The position numbers were made by a program, and so were the translations under genes. A stretch of DNA of 64,000 bases, from contig NZ_CP032125.1 in the NCBI RefSeq assembly GCF_003544895.1, positions 510,001-574,000 of the forward strand. The letters are read 5' to 3'. Each line of letters begins with the position of its first letter. Position 1 is the first letter of the stretch. Of this stretch, positions 1 to 8,764 are shown piece by piece. The DNA is from Profundibacter amoris. Lineage in GTDB: Bacteria; Pseudomonadota; Alphaproteobacteria; Rhodobacterales; Rhodobacteraceae. Under the pieces are notes generated by a model. The model was not told where the DNA came from. It made no database searches and worked only from the letters and a program-made list of their open reading frames with translations.

Positions 1-1512
<1,512 letters not shown>

Positions 1513-1606
1513 GATCCAGTAATAGAAAGACTTTGCTGGAACAAAGCATACTACACACTACAAAATACACGATCAGGAGAGTTGCGGCCAAAACCGCACT
1601 GATGTT

Positions 1607-1752
1607 TGCACTTCTTTCTCGGTTTGGTGGTCATAGCACAAGTGAAACACCCGATCCCATCCCGAACTCGGCAGTTAAGCACTGTTGCGCCAATGGTACT
1701 GCGTCTTAAGGCGTGGGAGAGTAGGTCACCGCCAAACCTAGTAAGAAGTGCA
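1607..1752 (+). other. Inverted repeat enclosing 5S rRNA (processing stem)
   Basis: TGCACTTCTT at 1607-1616 is perfectly complementary to AAGAAGTGCA at 1743-1752, so the two arms can pair around the 5S gene. A stem of this kind is the expected substrate for the RNase that releases pre-5S from the rrn transcript. The pairing is seen in the sequence; the processing role is inferred. Confidence 0.6.
1621..1738 (+). rRNA. 5S ribosomal RNA
   Basis: About 118 nt with the characteristic core 'cccgatcccatcccgaact' and the 3' motif 'gggagagtaggtc'. The terminal helix is GGTTTGGTGG (1621-1630) with CCGCCAAACC (1729-1738). It lies between 23S and tRNA-fMet in the same orientation and should be cotranscribed with them. 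Confidence 0.95.
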
Positions 1753-1842
1753 AGTTCGCAAATTTGCCATGCAAATGCGCGAGGTATCTCTCTAACGATG
1801 CTTCCCGGATACATTCTACCCCCTCCGGGAAAGCGCTTTTGG

Positions 1843-1919
<77 letters not shown>

Positions 1920-2231
1920 AAAATAATAAATAATATCAAAAACTTACGGGCCGCCCCCGCGGGTGGCATTGAGGATTTTGCCGGAGTATAGTTGCCGGGT
2001 TCAACAGCGACATTACGGAAACCCAACGGGGAGATGCACCGCCAACGGATAGTGGGCATGCGTGATATATGGAACATGACATTTTCTATACCGTTTGTCC
2101 TGACGAGGGGGCTGGTCGCGATGCATGTATTCAACTGTGTGATAGAAAGATAACCAGCAAGCGGCGGTTCGCGTGTCAACAAAACGGACGTTTCGTGGGC
2201 AGGCAATCCCGCTATCTAGAACGGAAATTGA
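1920..2231. other. 312-bp stretch without a convincing gene; possible rrn terminator hairpin at 1950-1967
   Basis: No open frame here has good coding character or a ribosome-binding site. An AT-rich start after the tRNA is followed by a GC hairpin, GCCGCCC (1950-1956) with GGGTGGC (1961-1967, one G-T pair), which may end the rrn transcript although no T-run follows. The remainder is unrecognised and could be decayed mobile DNA, given the IS66 remnant about 0.9 kb further on. Confidence 0.4.
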
Positions 2232-3023
2232 TTATTCAGGCAACTGGATAATCGGGACATCCTTCAATTCGTTTAACTGGTCAGTAATTTCAATATGGCG
2301 GTAGGCATTGCGCAGTTGTTGCGCAAGAAAAGCGAGGCGATCAAAGTCAAAAGGTCGGGTGTTTATTAAGTACGAAGGTTCTCCTCTGGGGATGTGGATA
2401 ATCTGCTTTGTAATAAACAGGATTTCAGATGGCGTGTAGCGGATATACAGGAAGCAATGGTACCCTTTCTCGGGTGCATTCATGGGATCTCCCTTCACAC
2501 AAGTTAAAATGTGTTCTGGAATGTCCCGCGCATCTGAACCGGGAAAGACCAAATCAAACTCCCTCGGCATGTTTTCTTTGCTCACCGGAACTGTTAACCG
2601 AGAAAGATTGATGCTTGGTACAAACACTTGGTAAGTAAAGCCACCAAGCTCAATCTGGCCAACTTTTTCAGACGGATTTTGCCGTAGGCCCGGCAAAGCT
2701 TCCAAAAACCCGTAGTGATTCCTAATTCTCCCAAACGTTTCATGAATATCGGGGAAGTTTTCAACAGCATAGGCATCAAGGCGCTGTTCTGAGTTAATTG
2801 TCAAATTGGGCCTATTCATTAGCGGTGGATAGGCAAACCCTTGCGTACAGATTCTGAAAAAATGTGAGCCAATTTTTCCGATTAGGCCCTCAGGATAGTA
2901 TTTCTCTCCTTTAGCGCAAAAAGGTTCTTTCGGGGCGCCTTGCGCTTTTGCTGTTACCTGGGTGATCATGCAAACAATGATTGTGACACGCAAAACCTCC
3001 TTTACAAAGCTTATTACCCGCAT
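2232..3023 (-). CDS. Hypothetical secreted protein
   Basis: A 263-residue protein I do not recognise. It starts with a basic segment and a hydrophobic stretch (about residues 10-28) ending in AKA-QG, which looks like a cleavable signal peptide, so the product is probably periplasmic or secreted. Three cysteines (in PFCAKGE, FRICTQG and LTCVKGD) could form disulfides after export. A purine-rich AAAGGT lies about 12 nt before the ATG. Its codon use is less GC-rich than that of the housekeeping genes, and its start lies only 26 bp from an IS66 remnant, which together suggest acquired DNA. The internal sequence shows no enzyme motif I can name. Confidence 0.65.
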   Translation of the reverse strand: MRVISFVKEVLRVTIIVCMITQVTAKAQGAPKEPFCAKGEKYYPEGLIGKIGSHFFRICTQGFAYPPLMNRPNLTINSEQRLDAYAVENFPDIHETFGRIRNHYGFLEALPGLRQNPSEKVGQIELGGFTYQVFVPSINLSRLTVPVSKENMPREFDLVFPGSDARDIPEHILTCVKGDPMNAPEKGYHCFLYIRYTPSEILFITKQIIHIPRGEPSYLINTRPFDFDRLAFLAQQLRNAYRHIEITDQLNELKDVPIIQLPE

Positions 3024-3049
3024 CTTTCTATATCTACCTTTGCAATAGG

Positions 3050-3229
3050 GTATGCGTCCGCCGCCTACGCCTACCGATTATAATTCCACGGCATCAGTTC
3101 GTCCACTCGGTTGATCTTGTGGTCGGCGATGCGTTCCAAACCCAAGTGAGCCATGCCTGCGGATAGACCTTGTTCAGCTTGGCGGCGGTTTCAACCTGTG
3201 CTGTTTGACGGGGTGCAAGGGACGCTTAC
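3050..3229 (-). mobile_element. IS66-family remnant, internally deleted, with tnpC 3' end
   Basis: The minus strand encodes the C-terminus of an IS66 TnpC transposase: an ETAAKLN...PQAWLTWV segment, then in another frame RIADHKINRVDELMPWNYNR and a stop. One T appears missing between the two (gtttggaacgc where the family predicts gttttggaacgc), so it is frameshifted. The ends are IS66-like inverted repeats, GTATGCGTCC from 3050 and, reading inward from 3229, GTAAGCGTCC. The left end joins almost directly to the last ~50 codons of tnpC, so nearly the whole element is gone. No matching 8-bp target duplication is visible. Confidence 0.7.
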
Positions 3230-3245
3230 ACTCAAACAGTGTGAA

Positions 3246-4904
3246 TCAACTCTCGTCTCGCCAGCGGTTCACGATCGGATAGCGTCGGTCCAGCCAGAAA
3301 GACCGCATGGTTAGGCGTGGTCCGGGCGCAGACTGGAAGCGTTTGTATTCACTGATATACAGCAGGTGTTCGACCTTTTTCACCACAGTGCGCTCAAACC
3401 CTTCGGCGACCAGTTCGGCCACGGATTTTTCATCATCCACCAGCCCCGTCAGGATCGCGTCCAGTATGTCATAGGGCGGCAGGCTGTCGTCGTCGCGTTG
3501 ATCGTCGCGCAATTCTGCCGATGGCGGTTTGTCGATCACACGCGGCGGGATCACTTCGCGGGCCGGCCCCGCCATCCAGTCGCGATGGTTGGCGTTGCGC
3601 CAGCGACAGGTTTCGAAAACGCGTGTTTTATACATGTCTTTCAGTGGGTTATACCCTCCCGCCATATCGCCGTAGATGGTGGCATAGCCCACGGCGACCT
3701 CGGATTTATTGCCAGTGGTCAGCAGCATTTCCCCGAATTTGTTGGACAGGGCCATCAACAACAGCCCGCGCAGGCGGGACTGGATGTTTTCCTCGGTCAG
3801 CCCTTCTTCGGTGCCTTCAAACAGCGGAGCAAGCGTGTTGGTGATGGCTTGGCGCCCCTCGGTGATCGGCACATAATCGTACCGGCATCCCAGATTTTCA
3901 GCGATTTCCTGCGCGTCATCCAGTGACGACTGCGAGGTGTATTCCGAGGGCAGCATCACACAGCGCACATTTTGCGGCCCCAGAGCGTCAGCCGCAATGG
4001 TTGCCACAATGGCGCTGTCGATCCCGCCTGACAGGCCCAGTAATACCTTTTTGAATCCGGTCTTGCGCATGTAATCGCGCAAGGCCTCGACCATCACGCG
4101 GTAATCCTGCTCCCACTCATCCGGTTGCGGGGCCAGATCGCCTTTGACGGCGCGCCAGCCGTCGGCCTCGCGGGTGAAATCGACGTGTGTTACGACCTCT
4201 TCAAACGGGGGCAGCAGCAGCGCCAGTTCCCCGCCCGGGTTCAGCACAAAGGACGCCCCGTCAAATACCTGATCATCCTGCCCGCCGACCATATTCAGAT
4301 AAACCAGCGGCAGATCATTTTCCGTTACCCGCGCCACCATGATGTTCATGCGCACGTCCAGCTTGTTGCGAAAATAGGGCGAGCCATTGGGGATCAACAG
4401 GATTTCCGCGCCGGTTTCGGTCAGGGTTTCGGCCACATCCTCGTGCCATGCGTCCTCGCAAATGGGCGAGCCGATGCGGATATTGCCAATACTGTAGGGA
4501 CCGGCCGGATCGCCACTGTCAAACAGGCGCTTTTCGTCGAATACGGTTTCGTTTGGCAGGTGGTGTTTCAGCACGCGACGAATGATCTTGCCGCCCTGCA
4601 GGATATAATAGGCATTGTACAGCTTGTCCCCGTCAGCATACGGCCCGCCGATGGCCAGTGCGGGGCCATCGGCACAGTCCTTGGCCAGTTGTTCGATGTG
4701 GTGCATGGCGTCGGCGGTAAAAGCGGGTTTCATCACCAGATCCTGCACCTGATAGCCGGTGATGAACATTTCCGGCAGGGCAACCAGACCGGCACCTGCA
4801 TCACGCCCCTGTTCCCACGCAATACGCGCTTTGGCAGCGTTATCGTCCAAAGCCCCCACAGTCGGGTTCAACTGGGCCAATGTCAGGCGGAATTTGTCAG
4901 ACAT
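3246..4904 (-). CDS. nadE: Glutamine-dependent NAD+ synthetase
   Basis: Catalyses the last step of NAD biosynthesis, amidating nicotinic acid adenine dinucleotide with ammonia released from glutamine. The 552-residue protein has an N-terminal nitrilase-type amidase domain (about 1-265) with the expected Glu45 (LPEMFITG), Lys113 (LKHHLPN) and Cys149 (SPICEDAW). A C-terminal ATP-pyrophosphatase domain follows, with its P-loop SGGIDS at 292-297 and TTGNKSE further on. The ATG at 4904 has AAAGGA about 10 nt upstream and gives the family length; the open frame extends further upstream without a better start. Transcribed divergently from the MORN gene. Confidence 0.96.
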   Translation of the reverse strand: MSDKFRLTLAQLNPTVGALDDNAAKARIAWEQGRDAGAGLVALPEMFITGYQVQDLVMKPAFTADAMHHIEQLAKDCADGPALAIGGPYADGDKLYNAYYILQGGKIIRRVLKHHLPNETVFDEKRLFDSGDPAGPYSIGNIRIGSPICEDAWHEDVAETLTETGAEILLIPNGSPYFRNKLDVRMNIMVARVTENDLPLVYLNMVGGQDDQVFDGASFVLNPGGELALLLPPFEEVVTHVDFTREADGWRAVKGDLAPQPDEWEQDYRVMVEALRDYMRKTGFKKVLLGLSGGIDSAIVATIAADALGPQNVRCVMLPSEYTSQSSLDDAQEIAENLGCRYDYVPITEGRQAITNTLAPLFEGTEEGLTEENIQSRLRGLLLMALSNKFGEMLLTTGNKSEVAVGYATIYGDMAGGYNPLKDMYKTRVFETCRWRNANHRDWMAGPAREVIPPRVIDKPPSAELRDDQRDDDSLPPYDILDAILTGLVDDEKSVAELVAEGFERTVVKKVEHLLYISEYKRFQSAPGPRLTMRSFWLDRRYPIVNRWRDES

Positions 4905-5036
4905 GCGTGCGTATCCTTTGTTCTTACCGGATTTATTAGCAGAGTTACGCCCGAGGGGAAGCCCAGAAGCGCAAAAGGCGTTGTCAGGGGGGCGGGGCTC
5001 TACTAGGTTCCTTCGTAACAAATATAGGGGGCCGAT

Positions 5037-6509
5037 GTGTTCAAGGTTAAAGCAGCAAAGACGCAAATGCAGGTGGCATTGGTCGGGGTGGCTCTGTCCC
5101 TCGGCTTGGCCAGTGCAGGATACAGCCAGAACACGACCGAGGTTATCACAAAACAGTACGGTGATGGCGGTCTTTACGAGGGAACCTTTCTTGATGGCAA
5201 ACGGCACGGCACCGGAACCTACCGCCTGCCCAATGGCTATGAATATAGCGGCGAGTGGGTCGAGGGGTATGCCAGCGGGCAGGGGATGGCGAAGTTCCAG
5301 AACGGATCAATCTACACCGGCTCTTTTGTCAAAGGCAAGCCGGACGGGTTTGGCAAGATCCTGTTTCCGGATGGCAGCAGTTACGAGGGCGACTGGGTCG
5401 AGGCGCAGATAACCGGTAACGGGATATGGGTCTATCCGAATGGCGCCCAGTACGAGGGCGGATTTCGTAATGGTCTGCGCCACGGTGAAGGCACAATGAA
5501 AAGCCCCAGCGGGCTGATCTATCAGGGGGAATGGGTCAACGGGGTCAAGGAAGGGCTGGCAAAGATTGTCTACCCGGACGGATCAGTTTTCGAGGGGACC
5601 ATGTTAAAAGGAAACCGCGAAGGCAAAGGGACACTCAGAACTCAGGACGGAACCAGCTACGACGGAGACTGGAAAGGTGACAAATTCGACGGCACCGGCG
5701 TGCTGACCCTGCTGGATCGCACGGTATATTCCGGCGAGTTCAAGGCCAACCAACGTGACGGCAAAGGCAAGATCACCTATCCTGATGGCTCGGTATACGA
5801 GGGTGATTTCAAGGATGACCAGCGCCACGGACAGGGCACGTTTACCAGCGCGGACGGGCAGGTCTATATTGGGAGCTGGATCAAAGGTGTCATGGAGGGC
5901 AAGGGCGAAGAGCATTATCCCGACGGCTCGGTCTATGTTGGCCAGTTCAAGAACAATTTGCCGAACGGGCAGGGCAAAATGACCTATGCCGATGGCGGTA
6001 CTTACGAGGGAAACTGGCTGGACGGGGCGCCGGATGGCAAAGGGGTTGCCCGTTATTCCAATGGTATGGTTTACGAAGGCGACTTCAAAAATGGCAGCTT
6101 TAACGGTCAAGGCATACTGACCACACCCGAGAAATACAAATATGTTGGTGGCTGGGAGAACGGCCGCCGTGAAGGCGAAGGCAAGGAATATACCGACGGC
6201 CAGCTTATCTATTCAGGTGGGTTCCTGAAAGGGTTGCGGGAAGGGCGGGGTGAACTGACCTTGCCAAGTGGTTTCAAATATACCGGTGGTTTCAAGGCCG
6301 ACAAATTCCACGGCCAAGGCAAGGCAACATACCCGAGTGGCGATGTCTATGAAGGTATGTTTGCCGACAACAAACGCGACGGGCAGGGAACTGTTTTCTA
6401 TGCCGATGGCAAAACGGCCTCGGGGCTCTGGCGCAATGATGTTCTGACCAAAGAGGTGCCTGTGGATAGTGAGACTGGGGAACAATCCCCTGAGGATAAC
6501 TCGAACTAG
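5037..6509 (+). CDS. Exported MORN-repeat protein
   Basis: A 490-residue protein built almost entirely of MORN repeats (YEGxWxxGxxxGxGxxxxxDG, 23 residues each); I count 19, the last degenerate. Residues 1-31 form a signal peptide (hydrophobic core VALVGVALSLGLASA then GYSQ), so the repeats should lie in the periplasm or outside. The start is GTG at 5037, six bases after a run of G; the ATG two bases earlier is out of frame. The last ~20 residues are acidic and unrelated to the repeat. MORN proteins usually act as scaffolds or bind lipid or partner proteins; the role here is unknown. A small secreted protein is encoded 11 bp downstream and is probably cotranscribed. Confidence 0.88.
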   Translation: MFKVKAAKTQMQVALVGVALSLGLASAGYSQNTTEVITKQYGDGGLYEGTFLDGKRHGTGTYRLPNGYEYSGEWVEGYASGQGMAKFQNGSIYTGSFVKGKPDGFGKILFPDGSSYEGDWVEAQITGNGIWVYPNGAQYEGGFRNGLRHGEGTMKSPSGLIYQGEWVNGVKEGLAKIVYPDGSVFEGTMLKGNREGKGTLRTQDGTSYDGDWKGDKFDGTGVLTLLDRTVYSGEFKANQRDGKGKITYPDGSVYEGDFKDDQRHGQGTFTSADGQVYIGSWIKGVMEGKGEEHYPDGSVYVGQFKNNLPNGQGKMTYADGGTYEGNWLDGAPDGKGVARYSNGMVYEGDFKNGSFNGQGILTTPEKYKYVGGWENGRREGEGKEYTDGQLIYSGGFLKGLREGRGELTLPSGFKYTGGFKADKFHGQGKATYPSGDVYEGMFADNKRDGQGTVFYADGKTASGLWRNDVLTKEVPVDSETGEQSPEDNSN

Positions 6510-6520
6510 AAAGTGTAACT

Positions 6521-7108
6521 ATGAAGTTTTTAATTGGTTTGGCAGTTGCCATAGGCATATCGTCACCGGCGTTTGCCGATATTGAAAATCCCTGTGCGGA
6601 CCTCTGGTTTTCACGCAACGCTATGCTGGACAAGGCGGGCTATTGTTTTTCAACCCCTTTGGGCAAGGCGCTGTTCGATAACAGTGACTGCACTACAAAA
6701 CAGCCAGAATTGACGCCCGAAGTCAAAGCCCAGATTGCTGTTATTCGCGAACTGGAGCAAGGGGACGAAGGCGGGTTTTACGCGGCCTGCAATATTGACA
6801 CAGGGCAGCAAAAGCTGGATTTGCCCGACCTCGAGCTTCGCAAGCAACTGGATTTCCAGCCGGCAACCGATGGCGGCACCGGTGTTTGTTTCGGATATAC
6901 GGGACCGGAACAGCCGCTGTTTGCCGCCCCTTGGGAAAATGCCCGCACGATTGGCGTAATCCACCAGGGCGATGATATCACCATTGCGCATCTGGATTGG
7001 CATGGCTGGGGGTTTACAACCGTCATGCAGGGCAACGAAACAAAGGCATTGGGCTGGTATAAAATACCGGTTGCCGATCCTGCCCAATGCAGGGTTTTCG
7101 CTGGCTGA
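6521..7108 (+). CDS. Secreted DUF4453/YARHG-like protein
   Basis: A 195-residue protein with a clear signal peptide (MKFLIGLAVAIGISSPAFA, cleavage before DIEN). Its N-terminal region, NPCADLWFSRNAMLDKAGYC followed by a conserved DNSDC, resembles the small extracellular YARHG/DUF4453 domain that begins with a 'dLw..RN.i..r.GYcF' pattern; the domain call is from memory. The C-terminal part (GDDITIAHLDWHGWGFTTVMQG) reads like an SH3-type beta domain. Six or more cysteines suggest disulfides. It lies 11 bp after the MORN gene and ends at a strong shared terminator. Confidence 0.72.
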   Translation: MKFLIGLAVAIGISSPAFADIENPCADLWFSRNAMLDKAGYCFSTPLGKALFDNSDCTTKQPELTPEVKAQIAVIRELEQGDEGGFYAACNIDTGQQKLDLPDLELRKQLDFQPATDGGTGVCFGYTGPEQPLFAAPWENARTIGVIHQGDDITIAHLDWHGWGFTTVMQGNETKALGWYKIPVADPAQCRVFAG

Positions 7109-7119
7109 TCCGGCAAAAG

Positions 7120-7148
7120 AAAACGGGGCCTGTTCAAGGCCCCGTTTT
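7120..7148. terminator. Bidirectional intrinsic terminator
   Basis: AAAACGGGGCC (7120-7130), a 7-nt loop and GGCCCCGTTTT (7138-7148) form an 11-bp stem flanked by A and T runs on the two sides. It serves the convergent MORN/DUF4453 unit and the flavoprotein gene from the opposite strand. Confidence 0.9.
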
Positions 7149-7150
7149 TG

Positions 7151-8422
7151 TTATTTTTGCAGCTTGGTGATTTTCAGCATCTTCATGATGCGTTTTTCAT
7201 ACCAGGGCTCGGAAACGCCTTTTTTGACTTTGCGGATAAAATACCATTCAAACGCCAGCTTGGCCCAATGCACCCAACGACCGCTTGAGGTCCAGTTTTT
7301 GTTGCGCGGCGGATTTTGCGGCATCGCAAGGAAGGCAAAACCACGGTTGCCAAAGTCGGCCAGACAGAAGGCGTTCCAGGTGGCCATTTCCTTGGGTTCT
7401 TTGCCAGCAATCACATCGGGGATGTTGTGTGCTGTTGCCGTAACCATGCTTTCAATCATAAAGCCGGTTTTCGGAACACCCGTTGGAACCGGAGTGATGA
7501 CCGGTGGTGCGATGGCAATACATACGCCGATGGCAAAGATGTTCTGGTATTTCGGGTTGCGCTGGAATTCGTCAACAATGACGAAACCGCGCGGGTTTAC
7601 CAGCCCTTCCAGCCCCATCAATGCGGGAATGCCGCGGAAGGCCGGCAGGAACATGCTGTAACCGAATTCTTCTTCGTGTTTGGCTTTTTCGGAACCGTCC
7701 TCGTTCACTTCGGTAAATTGCACTTTGTCTTTTTCAAATTTGTCGATCTTGCAATTGGTCACCCATTTGATGTCCCGATCCCGCAGCGCGCTTTCCAGCA
7801 TCCCTTTGGTATCGCCGACGCCGCCCAGACCAAGATGGCCGATATAGGGCTCGGAGGTCACAAAGGTCATCGGAACCTTGTGGCGGATTTTACGGCGGCG
7901 CAGATCTGTTTCGATGGTCAGCAGATATTCGTAAGCGGGGCCAAAACAGGACGCGCCCTGAACGGCGCCGATAACGATCGGGCCGGGGTTGGCACAAAAG
8001 GCATCCCAGTTGTTGCCGGAAATTTCCGCATGTTCCACATGACAGACCGAGGCCGTATACGCATCAGGGCCAAAGCCTTCGATTTCATCAAATGCCAGAT
8101 CGGGACCGGTGGCGATCACCAGATAGTCGTAGGTAACCTCGCGGCCGCTCTCCAGAACGATCCTGTTTTCATCGGGGTGCAGTTTCTTTGCGCCATCGCA
8201 GATAAATTCGATTCCCCGTTTCGACATCACGGGTTCCAGTTCGACGATCAGTTCTTCTTTCTTGCGCCAACCAACGCCTGCCCAAGGGTTGGATGGTGTG
8301 AACTGAAAGTACGATTTATTGGAAATAACCGTTATTTTATCGCTTTTCGCAAGCGTTTCGCGCAGTTCATACGCCTGAATGGCGCCGCCCAAACCCGCGC
8401 CCAATACGACGACATGTGTCAT
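7151..8422 (-). CDS. Sulfide:quinone oxidoreductase-like FAD protein
   Basis: A 423-residue flavoprotein of the SQR/flavocytochrome-c-sulfide-dehydrogenase group, predicted to oxidise sulfide (or a related reductant) and pass electrons to quinone. Visible parts are the dinucleotide fold GAGLGG (8-13), YLVIATGP (100-107), cysteines C127, C143 and C159 (GASCFGPAYE), and C301 in the FAIGVC segment. Several SQR types place a redox cysteine near C159. The C-terminal basic-hydrophobic stretch (AFEWYFIRKVKK) could bind the membrane surface. ATG at 8422 is preceded by GGGGAGAG and starts directly at the FAD fold. A TACATT-N10-AATGTA inverted repeat (8486-8507) upstream is a possible operator. Substrate is not certain. 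Confidence 0.82.
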   Translation of the reverse strand: MTHVVVLGAGLGGAIQAYELRETLAKSDKITVISNKSYFQFTPSNPWAGVGWRKKEELIVELEPVMSKRGIEFICDGAKKLHPDENRIVLESGREVTYDYLVIATGPDLAFDEIEGFGPDAYTASVCHVEHAEISGNNWDAFCANPGPIVIGAVQGASCFGPAYEYLLTIETDLRRRKIRHKVPMTFVTSEPYIGHLGLGGVGDTKGMLESALRDRDIKWVTNCKIDKFEKDKVQFTEVNEDGSEKAKHEEEFGYSMFLPAFRGIPALMGLEGLVNPRGFVIVDEFQRNPKYQNIFAIGVCIAIAPPVITPVPTGVPKTGFMIESMVTATAHNIPDVIAGKEPKEMATWNAFCLADFGNRGFAFLAMPQNPPRNKNWTSSGRWVHWAKLAFEWYFIRKVKKGVSEPWYEKRIMKMLKITKLQK

Positions 8423-8588
8423 AGCTCTCTCCCCGATGACAGATTTCTGGTGTTCATTCCGAAAGTCTATATAGAAAAACGCAATTACATTCAATATTCC
8501 CAATGTATCGCGTAACATTATGTCGCGTGCCAAATTTTGAAAGCCGGGCCTTTTCTTTTTAAATCCGGCCTCCTATAGTCACGGCGTG

Positions 8589-8678
8589 ATGATGACATTT
8601 GGACATATCCTTGTTGATACCGCAGCCCGCGCCCTTGGCCTGCTCCTGTCGTCGATCCTACTTCTTAGCCGCCTCTGA
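8589..8678 (+). CDS. leuL: Leucine leader peptide of leuA
   Basis: A 29-codon frame starting at tandem ATGs (8589, 8592) and ending TGA at 8678. Nine codons are leucine, mostly clustered as LGLLL and ILLLSRL near the end, exactly where an attenuation control peptide should sense leucyl-tRNA. It sits just before leuA and its stop lies within the first arm of a stable hairpin. A TATAGT at 8574-8579 could be the -10 element, which would put the transcript start within a few bases of the ATG, so translation may be leaderless as known for some alphaproteobacterial trp leaders. Function is inferred from composition and position. Confidence 0.85.
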   Translation: MMTFGHILVDTAARALGLLLSSILLLSRL

Positions 8679-8721
8679 GCGTGCCGATATGGCGCGACCG
8701 CTCAGAGGGGACAATCGCGCC
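8672..8721 (+). promoter_or_regulatory. Leucine attenuator: competing hairpins
   Basis: CCTCTGAGCG (8672-8681) pairs with CGCTCAGAGG (8699-8708), ten perfect base pairs that include the leader stop codon. GGCGCGA (8691-8697) pairs with TCGCGCC (8715-8721). The two stems interleave and cannot coexist, as expected for terminator/antiterminator alternatives controlled by ribosome stalling on the leucine codons. No T-run follows, so control may act through the AGAGGGG sequence (8704-8710) or through Rho rather than intrinsic termination. Confidence 0.65.
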
Positions 8722-8764
8722 AATGCACCTTCAGGCTAAGACACAGAACACGAAAGTTTCCAAA

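Noticed and set aside
2069-2251. 60-codon frame after the rRNA operon
   Set aside because: No ribosome-binding site or domain, and it overlaps the end of the 263-residue gene on the other strand.
3229-3243. Short hairpin ACACT-CAAAC-AGTGT after nadE as a terminator
   Set aside because: Only 5 bp of stem, A/T-poor flanks and no T-run; not strong enough to call, and it abuts the IS66 end.
5100-6440. Tandem DNA periodicity of about 69 bp that could be taken for a CRISPR or satellite
   Set aside because: The period equals 23 codons and encodes MORN repeats; the DNA copies diverge at third positions and there are no unique spacers.
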